The translations under genes and the position numbers were made by a program. The notes under the pieces were generated by a model that was not told where the DNA came from, searched no databases, and was given only the letters and a program-made list of their open reading frames with translations. 22,500 bases of DNA, taken from NCBI GenBank assembly GCA_018398765.1, contig JAHBMJ010005275.1:1-22500 (forward strand), written 5' to 3'. Below are positions 11,886 to 19,833 of this stretch, piece by piece (position 1 is the stretch's first letter; each line of letters opens with the position of its first letter). This DNA comes from Chromera velia (lineage: Eukaryota > Sar > Chromeraceae).

Positions 11886-12567
11886 GGTTCTCTTTTTTGG
11901 TAACCAGCAAGGCTTTCTAGCGTTTGTAAACTGTGAAGCTCAAGGGAGCGAACTGCTTTGCATGCGCGTGCAACGGCGGCGTTTCAAAATCAAGTTTCTG
12001 TGTAAGTATATATGCAGTCTCTCAAGCAACGGACAAGATGTCCAGATAAATCAAGCAGAGAAATTTGTTCGTGCACTCCTTCAAGGGGTTCCTCTTACCG
12101 CTTCCAGGCAGGTAGGAAGAAGTTCTTTGTAAAGAGAAGGTCAACTATCTCTGAACAACAAGGGATGGACTGTCATGCAGCTCATGCATGTACTCACTTG
12201 CTGATTTCGAAAGAGATATATTACTACATCAATATATTACATGTTGTATTATTAACAATTAAGTTTGTTCGCGCGCATTCGCGCGCGAATTAAGGCATGC
12301 AAGTGCATGTGACAATTAATTTTGTGCCGAGCTATAGGGTGGTGTCACTCCTACGTTGGTATGCATGTCTCCGCGAGAAACTCACACTACATAGCTCTCT
12401 GATTCTCTGCATCTGCCGGGGGAGACACGCATGGAGATCGAGACCAACAGTGATCGAAGCGTATTAATACTGAAGTTGTCGACAGCATTGATTTTCGGCT
12501 GCTTATCGAAGGTGTATATTTAACTGTAAGCCAACTGAGTCTGGCAGCTTCCGAGAATTTTCTGCAC
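11886..12567. promoter_or_regulatory. Intergenic region between divergent genes, candidate shared promoter
   Basis: This 682-base gap separates the ATG of the minus-strand gene (11885) from the first ATG of the plus-strand frame (12568). It holds GCATGC at 11960 and 12295 and ATGCAT at 12184 and 12361, with another GCATGCAT overlapping the minus-strand start codon (11878-11885). GCATGC-core motifs are bound by ApiAP2 factors in apicomplexans; a role here is inference. A perfect 9-base inverted repeat (TTCGCGCGC) lies at 12268-12289, surrounded by AT-rich sequence. No TATA box or start site can be assigned. Confidence 0.4.
12268..12289. repeat. CG-rich perfect palindrome with 4-base loop
   Basis: Arms TTCGCGCGC and GCGCGCGAA are separated by ATTC, in an otherwise AT-rich intergenic stretch. 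It could form a short stable hairpin or be a dyad binding site. It lies about 300 bases upstream of the plus-strand ATG at 12568. Confidence 0.85.
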
Positions 12568-13215
12568 ATGAAAAGAGTTGCCACAATGTTGGACAGGTGG
12601 GACGATTTTCCTTATATTTTCGTTTCGCCAATGGAAGGCTTCAGCTTCAAGTTCACGAGGTGGGCCCCATCCAAGATGGCTACAGGGGAACCGTGCCCCG
12701 TTCCCCGAGGGCACAAGTACGGGGACATGTTGTTTTTGGACGTAGACTTGTTTGGGGGGAACGACGAACGGATTATGATTCTTGATATATCGAAGCTGCC
12801 TGAAGATGTGAAGGAAACCATCCAAGCTGTGTTCTCGTTTATTCGTGATGAGGCTTTCAGCTTGCATTGCCTGAAGAAAAGAGGGCTCAGTTTTCAAAGG
12901 TATACAGATGCTGTGGAACCCTCTTTGTGTGGCGCGGGGGCGATCATTGGTGTCATTGAAGCGTGGCTGGCGTGGGACGAGGGGGGCCGGGATCCTGAAA
13001 CGGAAACAAGGTTGTGTGAGATTCTCTGCAGCAGGAGGGAGTGTTTCGAACTCGTGAAGTTGTGGGATAGTCCAGATGCACTCCTGGCGAGGACTCTGGT
13101 GGAAAGTTCGGTGCCTTCGGACGGAAAGCTGAAAGTGGAGGTCGGTGCCAGTCACGGGGGGGGAAGGGGCGTCCACTTCGTCCTCCGCCGCGTTGGCCTC
13201 TGTCTGTCGCTCTGA
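12568..13215 (+). CDS. Uncharacterised protein, possibly BTB/BACK-like
   Basis: A 215-codon frame with balanced, non-repetitive composition, unlike its surroundings, so probably real coding sequence. The same frame stays open upstream to about 12453 and reads like protein (GVYLTVSQLSLAASENFLHM), so the ATG at 12568 may be internal and the true exon may start earlier. An alternative ATG at 12432 is in a different frame. The N-terminal part vaguely resembles the end of a BTB domain. The AWLAWDEGGRDPETETRL segment resembles the W..D...R region of BACK domains. This is weak similarity judged by eye. The C-terminal 25 residues are Gly/Arg-rich, and GTGGAG|gtcggt at about 13140 could be a donor, in which case the exon ends there. 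It might be the first part of the downstream ankyrin gene, since candidate junctions are all phase 0. Confidence 0.45.
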   Translation: MKRVATMLDRWDDFPYIFVSPMEGFSFKFTRWAPSKMATGEPCPVPRGHKYGDMLFLDVDLFGGNDERIMILDISKLPEDVKETIQAVFSFIRDEAFSLHCLKKRGLSFQRYTDAVEPSLCGAGAIIGVIEAWLAWDEGGRDPETETRLCEILCSRRECFELVKLWDSPDALLARTLVESSVPSDGKLKVEVGASHGGGRGVHFVLRRVGLCLSL

Positions 13216-13660
13216 ACCGGTCCTTTTGAAGGTTGGTCAACAAGACCGCGCACTCACTGGCGTGTTCGTTTTTGTCGATCTAATTGGGGTTGGTCCTGTG
13301 CGTGGCTCCATGTCTCTGTGTTGGTCTCAGTCTCCGTTCGTCTGCCTCTCAAACTTGTCCACCTTCCTTCCTTCTGGCCATTCTGCATGCATGTGCATTA
13401 ATTCTTTTTCTTCCTCACGGACTTTTTGCGTGCGTCTTTTCTTTCTTTCGCATCGTGATTGATTGAGATCGTGAAAATGCATGGAAACTTGCCTCCTTGC
13501 TTCCCCTTCTTCCTTGCCTGACTTCTTTCTTCCGCCGACCTTGTCCCTTCTTTCTTTCCTATCGAGCCATTCCGACCTTGTACCTTCTTTCTTTCCTATC
13601 GGGCCACTTCCAGCTGGATCAATTCGGGGCTCTCCCTCCGTGTACGTGATTTGCTTGCAG

Positions 13661-14311
13661 TCGGTGCGGACAGACGTTTCACCTCCGGTCGGGGAGCCTT
13701 CCAACCGGCCGGCCAGCCTGCGTCCTTCCTTCTGTCAGCCGAACGGACTGAGTTCCAGTTTGTCGGAGGGCGGCGCTTCAGAGGAGACACCGAGAGAGAG
13801 GCAAAGTGAGGTCCCGAATCCTTTTTTGAGCAGCAACAGCCCCCCGACCGAAGTATGCGAAAACGGACCCCTTCGCCTTCCCTCTTGCTCACGCACCGAA
13901 GGAGAAGGGAAGTCTCCCGTGTCTCTGTCTCGCCCTCAAGTCGACTTACGGGCGGCGGCTCCCGACCCAAATTTGCATCCCCGGCCCGACAGTCGGCCGC
14001 CAATGCGACAGGATCAAAGTTGTCCCGGTAGAGGCGGGTCCGAAGCAGAAAGGGGACTAGAGGGACAATCGGAGAGGGAGGGGAGAAAGGGGAAACAAAG
14101 TGGGAGGAGCCCTGATGCAAGCCAACCCTTGACACAGAAGACTCCTGGGCGGTCACCCACATCTCCTCTATCTGTATCAGATACTCCCGAAGGCATTCCA
14201 AAACAACAAGTGCGAACGCCATTGAACAAAACGCCATCGCCGGGTCGGGGAGTGGACCAGCCCTCATCTGCCGGCGCTCAGTCTTCCTCTTGCCCCCCGG
14301 TGGAAACTCCT
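13661..14311 (+). CDS. Candidate exon, copy 1 of duplicated unit
   Basis: A 651-base open segment in phase 0, from a ttgcttgcag acceptor to a gtcagt donor. It would encode about 217 Ser/Pro/Glu-rich residues beginning SVRTDVSPPVGEP and ending CPPVETP. The opposite strand is also open over most of it. Differences from copy 2 are spread over all three codon positions. A nested acceptor GGCGCTCAG (14273-14281) would instead give a 30-base phase-0 mini-exon at 14282-14311 and make the rest intron. That acceptor is conserved in all three copies, so I think the mini-exon is at least as likely. No function can be assigned. Confidence 0.35.
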
Positions 14312-14395
14312 GTCAGTCTTCTTTTCATCCCCCTTCTTTTGGGATAGAGAAACTCTTTCTGTGTGTCTGTTTGTTTTTTTGTTCGTCCCGTGAAG

Positions 14396-14423
14396 TGTTT
14401 CTTTCTTTCTTTCTTTCTGCCTA

Positions 14424-14464
<41 letters not shown>

Positions 14465-14521
14465 CTTTCTTTCTTTTCTTTCTTTTCTTTCTTTTCTTTC
14501 TTTTCTTTCTTTTCTTTCTTT

Positions 14522-14553
<32 letters not shown>

Positions 14554-14700
14554 TTCTTTCTTTCTTTCTTTCTTTCTTTCTGTCTTTCTTTCTTTCTTTC
14601 TTTCCTTCCTTCCTTCCTTCCTTCTTTCTTTCTTTCTTTCTTTCTTTCTTTTCTTTCTTTCTTTCTTTCTTTCTTTCTTTTCTTCTTTTCTTCTTTTCCT

Positions 14701-14732
<32 letters not shown>

Positions 14733-14745
14733 TTCTTTCTTTCTT
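14396..14745. repeat. (CTTT)n/(TC)n polypyrimidine tract
   Basis: About 350 bases almost free of purines on the plus strand. It comprises CTTT units, a (TC)n run near 14430-14460, a 9-base TTTTCTTTC period near 14470-14525 and CCTT units near 14605-14625. It lies inside the intron of copy 1 and is absent from the homologous intron of copy 2. Long homopyrimidine tracts of this kind can form triplex DNA. The long frames on both strands are repeat translation. Confidence 0.95.
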
Positions 14746-15025
14746 GTTTCCAAGGTCTACGGGTGCTCGACTGACCTCATCGCAACTGACCTGACGCACC
14801 TGACGTCACTTCGTTCTTGCAAGAGATGAGGAATAAAAACTTCTTTCAGCTGGCTCCCTTTAATTTCCGTTTTTTCTCTGCGTTTCCCGGATCATCTCTC
14901 TTCTTGTATCTGTCTCTCCGATATATATGCAGCCTGCCTGCCCAACTGTGTCTGTTCATTTCTTTCTGCGCGCAATGCCGCCATGTGCCTGCCTGCCTGC
15001 CTGCAGGATGTGAACGGCCACTCAG

Positions 15026-16108
15026 TTTTGCGTGCGTCTTTTCTTTCCTTCGCATCGTGATTGATTGAGATCGTGAAAATGCATGGAAACTTGCCTCCTT
15101 GCTTCCCCTTCTTCCTTGCCTGAGTCCTTTCTTCCGACCTTGTTCCTTCTGGAGCCACACGTGATCTGCTTGCAGTCGGTGCGGACAGACGTTTCACCTC
15201 CGGTCGGGGAGCCTTCCAACCGGCCGGCCAGCCTGCGTCCTTCCTTCTGTCAGCCGAACGGACTGAGTCCCAGTTTGTCGGAGGGCGGCGCCTCAGAGGA
15301 GACACCACGAGAGAGGCGAAGTGAGGTCCCGAATCCTTTTTTGAGCAGCAACAGCCCCCCGACCGCAGTATGCGAAAACGGACCCCTTCCCCTTCCCTCT
15401 TGCTCACGCACCGAAGGAGAAGGAAAGTCTCCCGTGTCTCTGTCTCGCCCTCAAGTCGACTTACGGGCGGCGGCTCCCGACCCAAATTTGCATCCCCGGC
15501 CCGACAGTCGGCCGCCAATGCGACGGGATCAAAGTTGTCCCGGTAGAGAAGGGTCCGAAGCAGAAAGAGGACCAGAGGGACAAACGGAGACGGAAGGGGA
15601 AAAGGGAAGACAGAGTGGGAGGACGAGCCTGGTGCGACTCCTGAGCGGTCACCCACACCTCCTGTGACAGAGACTCCCGAAGCCATTCCAAAACAAGTAC
15701 GAGCGCCCGTTAACGAAAACGCCATCGCCGGGTCGCGCGGTGGACCAACCATGCTCTTCTGGCGCTCAGTTTTCCTCCTGGCTCCCCGAAGAAAGCCCGG
15801 TCAGTCTTTTTTCTCTCCTCTCTTCACACAGGGCATCTCCCCCTTCGTTTGTTTGATCGTCCTTTTGGGGGGGAAGCGTTTGAAGATCGGCGGCTGTTTA
15901 CTTGACCTCACCTGACCTCAGCTGACGCCACTCTGCTGTTGGCAAAGAAATGAAACAGCTTCACTTCTTTCGGCCCCCTTTCCTTTCCCGTTTTCTCTTC
16001 CTCCCCGATCACCCCCTCTCTCTTCTTTCATCTGTGCCTCCGATGAATTAACCTTCTGTTCGTTTCTTCACGCATACGGCTACCTGCAGGATGTGAACGG
16101 CCGTTCAG
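15026..16108 (+). repeat. Tandem exon-intron duplication, copy 2
   Basis: Second copy of the unit at 13424-15025, about 1083 bases. The leader and first half of the open segment are nearly identical to copy 1, including long exact runs. Divergence increases after about 15600 with several indels. Its intron (15800-16089) is only 290 bases but shares several blocks with the copy 1 intron, including the gtcagtctt donor, a TGACCT-rich stretch and a TCTCCGAT-like block before the acceptor. Beyond 16108 it continues into sequence matching the ankyrin-gene exon at 16979-17020. Confidence 0.9.
15176..15799 (+). pseudogene. Copy 2 of the candidate exon, frame broken
   Basis: Counterpart of 13661-14311 with the same acceptor and donor. 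Relative to copy 1 it has indels of -19, -6, -3 and +1 bases, a net -27. The first shifts the frame and leads to TGA at 15665-15667. The last restores the frame before the donor. As a full-length exon it is therefore disrupted. If only the nested acceptor at 15761-15769 is used, the remaining 30-base mini-exon 15770-15799 (FSSWLPEESP) is intact and in phase 0. Confidence 0.55.
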
Positions 16109-16164
16109 AGGCGGAAGAGGAAGGAGGAAGGGAAAGAAATGGGAATGGGGCATCCACCCCGCCG
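16090..16164 (+). CDS. Candidate 75-base exon of the ankyrin gene
   Basis: Preceded by ctacctgcag and followed by gtctgt, this 25-codon phase-0 segment encodes DVNGRSEAEEEGGRERNGNG plus ASTPP. It is paralogous to DMNGHSEAEKKGGRERNRNE inside the ankyrin gene at 16960-17019. It could join to the exon at 16568 in frame. Its shortened relative at 15007-15025 in copy 1 is cut by the duplication breakpoint. Use in a mature transcript is unproven. Confidence 0.42.
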
Positions 16165-16567
16165 GTCTGTCTGCCTAGCAATCTGTCTGCTCCTCTGCCT
16201 TCCTGAGGCCTGCCCGATAAGGAGGTCTGAAAGTAAAAAGATGTCTACAGGCAAGCAAGCAAGAAAGAAAGAAAGAAAGAAGCGAATCAGAAGACTCGTA
16301 GAGCAAAGAGGAGTGATCATACTATTTCTCTCCGAAAAACCGCTGCCGCAAGACCCCAAACGGTAGCAGCCTTTATGAAAGGGGAAAAGAGAGAGGAAGA
16401 AGAAGGAAAACAGATCAGACGTCTGTCTTTCTGTGTAATGCTTTCTTTTTGTGCATGTATGCATGTGTCGATGTCCGTCTGCTTTCTGAACGAACGAATT
16501 GACGAAGAGAGAGACAGAGAGAGACCGAGTTCTTAGTACTGTTTCTTTGCGTCGATCTGTCTTGCAG
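16165..16567 (+). other. Probable intron before the ankyrin-gene body
   Basis: Starts gtctgtctgc and ends gatctgtcttgcag. It contains a short AAGA run near 16262-16281 and repeated GCATG-type sequence near 16455. I see no convincing coding segment inside. The frame 16139-16366 is low-complexity Lys/Arg and crosses the proposed donor. Confidence 0.4.
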
Positions 16568-18375
16568 ACATCGCGGACTCCTCCTGTCCTGCGGGATGAT
16601 GGCGGAGCTCTGACAGGTGTTCTAGTCCGAGAAGGAGAAAGGAAGAAATCGCGGGTTGACGTCGGCGAGGGGGGGGATGCGAGACTGAGACTGATCGATG
16701 CGGTGCAGAAGGAGAGGGAGAATGGTTGGACGGAATTCGTTTGCCGTCCCTTGCTTCTCAGTGTGAGGGAAGAGGTGGAGGAGTGCCTCGAGTTCTTGGC
16801 AACCGACTTCAAGAAGGGGGGGGGAAGGCCTTCTCTCTGGCAACGTCTGAAGGTATCGTGTGGGGGAGGTCCTTTTTTTTTCCATCGCCTGGTCGCGCGG
16901 TGGAGCAACCATGCTCTGCGGGCGCTCAGTCTCCCTCTTTCCCCCCCGTAGAAAGCCCGGATATGAACGGCCATTCAGAGGCGGAGAAGAAAGGAGGAAG
17001 GGAGAGAAATAGGAATGAGGCCCCCTTCCCCGGGGGTCGAGGGGAGTCGAAGGAAGAAGCGGGAGCAAGTGAGAAAGGAGAAGAGCTCGAGCGCGTTGAG
17101 AATGTCCTTCTCGACGTCGTCAAAGAAATTAGAAAGAGGAAACAAGTGCTTTCGGCAGTCAAGGCAAAAACGAAGGCACATGCAGAAAAGAAAATAGTTT
17201 CGTCTCCTTCTTCTCCAATGGCAGCAGCAGCAGCAGCAGCAGCGGTTTCTCTGCCGCAAGAGGTCAACGCAGCCCGACGTTTGCTGGTCGAGGTGGAACG
17301 AGTGGCTGCGGAGGCAAAGAAGAAGATCGCAGTCGCATTCGACCAGATGATCGGCTGCAACTTCACCATGAACCTTCACCCTGTCGTGAAGCCTGGAGTC
17401 GGTGCAGGCTCAGTGCTTCGGTCGTTTCAGGCTGTAAATCCTGAGACCCTCCGGACGGCCTTGGACGCCTTCATAGAGAGGGGGGAGAAAGACGATCTGC
17501 TGCTTTGTCTGGCTGTCGGTGTCGAGATAGATGGGTTGGTAAAACGGCAGACGGCTTTGATGAGAGCCGTCACTAGCGGAAACCTGCAGGCTGTCATTAG
17601 GCTGGTGCGGTGGGGGGCGGGACTTGAGGTGAGGGGGGCTGGTGGGTTCACGGCCCTTCATGAAGCTTGTTTTGCGCGTGAAGTAATTATTGGAAGGATC
17701 CTCCTTGCGTGGGGGGCGAATGCGAACGCAGAAACTTACTATGGAATCCGACCCCTTCACCTTGCAGTTGAGCATGGCGCTGTTGATCTGTTTGCCCCAC
17801 TTTTTTCGCACAAAGCTGAGCTCCACGCAAAGAATGCCAATGGGAATAGGGCGCTTCACCTCGCCGCTCTTTCTGGTCAGAGAGGGGCTATTGAAAAGCT
17901 CCTTGACCTTGGGGCTCGGGTGAACGAGAGGGGTGATGGGGGGGGTTCGCCCCTTCACTTTGCCGCACCCCTCAACGACCACAGTGACGCTGCAGAGCTT
18001 CTCCTCTCCCGAGGGGCAAACGTGAATGCAAGGGATGACATGGGGAAAACGATTCTCCACTGGTTTGCTCTTTTTGGCTGTGTACGCGTTGCAGAGATTG
18101 TCCTGGATGCGGGTGCGGACGTCCAGACGACAGACAATCAGGGATGGACAGCTCTTCACCACGCAGCCTGGCGTTCCTCCAATATGGATACGTTTCTAGT
18201 GGACCAACAGAAAAAGCTCCGCATCGCTCAGATCCTGGTTTCCCGGGGCATCAATGTGAATGCTGTGACTGATGATGGAATGACGGCACTTGCACTTGCA
18301 GAGAGAAACCTGCCTGCAGACCCGCCAATCCGCACTTTTCTTGCGGGTCTGTCTCCGCAGCTACAGGAGCAGTAG
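16568..18375 (+). CDS. Ankyrin-repeat protein, 3' exons
   Basis: Two phase-0 exons, 16568-16852 and 16930-18375 (stop TAG), are separated by a 77-base intron from gtatcg to GGCGCTCAG. The first encodes 95 residues from TSRTPPVLRDDGG to LWQRLK, including a likely amphipathic helix; I do not recognise it. The second encodes 481 residues: a Lys/Glu-rich linker, a predicted coiled coil (ELERVENVLLDVVKEIRKRK), an eight-Ala run at 17221-17244, and about eight ankyrin repeats over 17540-18350. Hallmarks include TALHEA, PLHLAVEHGAVD, ALHLAALSGQ, PLHFAA, ILHWFALFG, TALHHAA and the G-A/I-x-V-N-A turns. One repeat has an insertion (MDTFLVDQQKKLR). Ankyrin stacks mediate protein binding and the partner is unknown. 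Upstream exons must exist because 16568 follows an acceptor; the duplicated unit is the nearest source. An uninterrupted frame also runs back to an ATG at 16726, but I prefer the spliced reading. Confidence 0.75.
16884..17020 (+). repeat. Third, partial copy of the duplicated unit, lacking its intron
   Basis: From ccatcgcc at about 16884 this matches the 3' end of the copy 1 and 2 segments (near 14233 and 15723) up to gaaagcccg. It then passes directly into gatatgaacggcc (16960), which in copies 1 and 2 lies beyond an intron of 695 or 290 bases. Homology with the copy 2 exon at 16090 continues for about 60 bases. The first part is closer to copy 2 than to copy 1. Confidence 0.82.
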
Positions 18376-18592
18376 TGACTGTCGAGTTTCTTCCTGGAAT
18401 TGAATCAATCTGTGACTGTCGAGTTTCTTCCTGGAATTGAATCAATCTGTCGAGTTTCTTCCTGGAATTGAATCAATCTGACTGTCGAGTTTCTTCCTGG
18501 AATTGAATCAATCTGTCGAGTTTCTTCCTGGAATCTGTCGAGTTTCTTCCAGTAGTGACTGTCGAGTTTCTTCCTGGAATTGAATCAATCTG
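18376..18592. repeat. Minisatellite abutting the ankyrin stop codon
   Basis: Seven units share the core TGTCGAGTTTCTTCC. Most continue with TGGAATTGAATCAATC, and unit lengths vary between about 17 and 37 bases because several are shortened. The last unit is preceded by CAGTAGTGACTG, which repeats the bases spanning the ankyrin stop codon (around 18370-18381). The array therefore seems to have grown from the end of the gene. It would lie in the 3' untranslated region. Confidence 0.92.
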
Positions 18593-18699
18593 ACAGCTCG
18601 GCAACGGACCGATCGAGAAATGCAAAAGGAAGAGCTGAGGGGTCCATCATTGTGTAACATCAAAGAATTATTCACATTGAGTTTTCAAGGGGAGGGGGG

Positions 18700-18817
18700 C
18701 TTCTTTCTTTCCTTCTTTCCTTCCTTCCTTCCTTCCTTCCTTCCTTCATCTTCCTTCCTTTCGTTCTTCCCTTCGTTTTTTCTTTCGTTTTTTCTTTCTT
18801 TCTTTCTTTTCTTTCTG

Positions 18818-18848
<31 letters not shown>

Positions 18849-18972
18849 GTCTGTCTGTCTTTCTGTCTTTCTTTCTGTCTTTCTTTCTGTCTGTCTTTCT
18901 TTCTTTCTTCCTTCCTTTCTTTCTTTCTTTCTTTCTTTCTTTTTTTCTTTCTTTCTTTCTTTCTTTCTTCTC
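18700..18972. repeat. (CTTT)n/(CCTT)n/(CTGT)n polypyrimidine tract
   Basis: About 270 bases of pyrimidine tetranucleotides, with CCTT units at the start, CTGT units near 18845-18895 and CTTT elsewhere. Like the tract at 14396-14745 it is almost purine-free on the plus strand. It marks the edge between GC-balanced gene sequence and the AT-rich island to the right. Frames through it are not genes. Confidence 0.94.
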
Positions 18973-19530
18973 CTCTGATTTATACATTTTTTAAATTACT
19001 TTCTGGGCCCCGCAATAGTAGTAGCGGCACTACGTTTAAAAAAAAAAAAAAAAAAAGATGAGAAAAACTTTTTTTTTAGATTTTTTTTTTTTTCATGACA
19101 CTTAGTAGGCAAACAACTGTTGCTCAAGTGTTCCAAAAGTGTTGCACGGGGTGTTGCATTGAAAACTATATACTTTTTAGTTGATAAATAAATTAAAAAA
19201 AAATAGAAACTTTCTTTTTTTAATTATTTTTTTTATTTATGGAGTGCAGGGCCTAGATTACTTTCTTTTTCTTGAGCTTCTTTCTTTTCCCATTAATTCC
19301 TTTCTCACTTTCTTAATTTAATTCTCAGACTTTGTGGTCCTGGTAGGCGCTAGCTAGCCTGCTTCAAGTTTGTGGCCTTTTTTATTTATTTTTTTCTAGA
19401 TTTTTTTGTTTATATATTTTTTTTTAATATTCAGAGTGCACCATTTGATAATTGATCTGTGTGCTTTACATTTTATGCTGGATTTTATAAACTGCTGAAC
19501 GCTACTAAGATCGTTGATGCCTATTAGAGA

Positions 19531-19583
19531 GATGTTTCACCTCCGCTCAAGGAGCTTTCCAACAGGTCAGCCAGCCTAACTCC
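19531..19583 (+). repeat. Decayed copy of the duplicated-unit sequence
   Basis: About 53 bases from GATGTTTCACCTCCG align with 13669-13721 (GACGTTTCACCTCCG...) and with the equivalent part of copy 2. Most differences are C-to-T or G-to-A. Homology stops where the inverted-repeat element begins. The bases after the element (ttccg) resemble the next bases of the source (ttcct), as if the element had inserted into this copy. Confidence 0.65.
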
Positions 19584-19584
19584 G

Positions 19585-19833
19585 GGGCAGCGCACTAAAG
19601 ATTTTTGGTAACCCAGTTACATTAGGCGGCTGACCCCCCCCCCCTCCCCCTTTTTATTATTTAATTTAGTAACCCCCTCCCCCTGATCCGCGAGGTTTGG
19701 TAGGGGTGATGTAAAGAGGGAGATGTGTTTCATTGCCCGTAGGTTGATATAACATCGTTAACATAAATTGTAACTCCGTCCTCCCCCCCCCCTTAACGTA
19801 ACTAGGTCACCAAAAAACTTTAGTGTGCTGCCC
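19585..19833. mobile_element. Short inverted-repeat element (MITE-like), 249 bp
   Basis: The left terminal repeat 19585-19620 begins GGGCAGCGCACTAAAG. The right terminal repeat 19798-19833 is its reverse complement, ending CTTTAGTGTGCTGCCC, with 32 of 36 positions matching. The interior has no coding capacity: two poly-C runs, an AT-rich stretch and a GTAACCCCCTCCCCC block. The flanks show only an imperfect candidate target duplication (ctccg on the left, ttccg on the right). Size, terminal repeats and lack of genes fit a non-autonomous DNA transposon. The superfamily cannot be told from this. Confidence 0.7.

Larger units (their letters stand above)
13424..15025 (+). repeat. Tandem exon-intron duplication, copy 1
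   Basis: First copy of a unit repeated at 15026-16108. Both copies begin with TTTTGCGTGCGTC and both end with a GATGTGAACGGCC block followed by TCAG. Internal landmarks in order are a shared T/C-rich leader, an acceptor cttgcag (ends 13660), an open segment 13661-14311, donor gtcagt at 14312, a 695-base intron and gatgtgaacggcc at 15007. Copy 1 is longer than copy 2 mainly because its intron carries a CTTT tract of about 350 bases. It also has a small internal duplication near 13538-13608. Confidence 0.9.

Noticed and set aside
14278-14799. Lys/Glu-rich 173-codon minus-strand frame and Phe/Leu/Ser-rich plus-strand frames
   Set aside because: Pure translation of the CTTT microsatellite.
13596-15752. 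Minus-strand frames of 223 and 286 codons through the duplicated unit
   Set aside because: Both strands are open because of base composition. No minus-strand donor or acceptor fits, and homology continues through clear plus-strand splice signals.
18376-18592. CRISPR-like repeat array
   Set aside because: There are no unique spacers of constant length. Units are contiguous with internal truncations, and the genome is eukaryotic.
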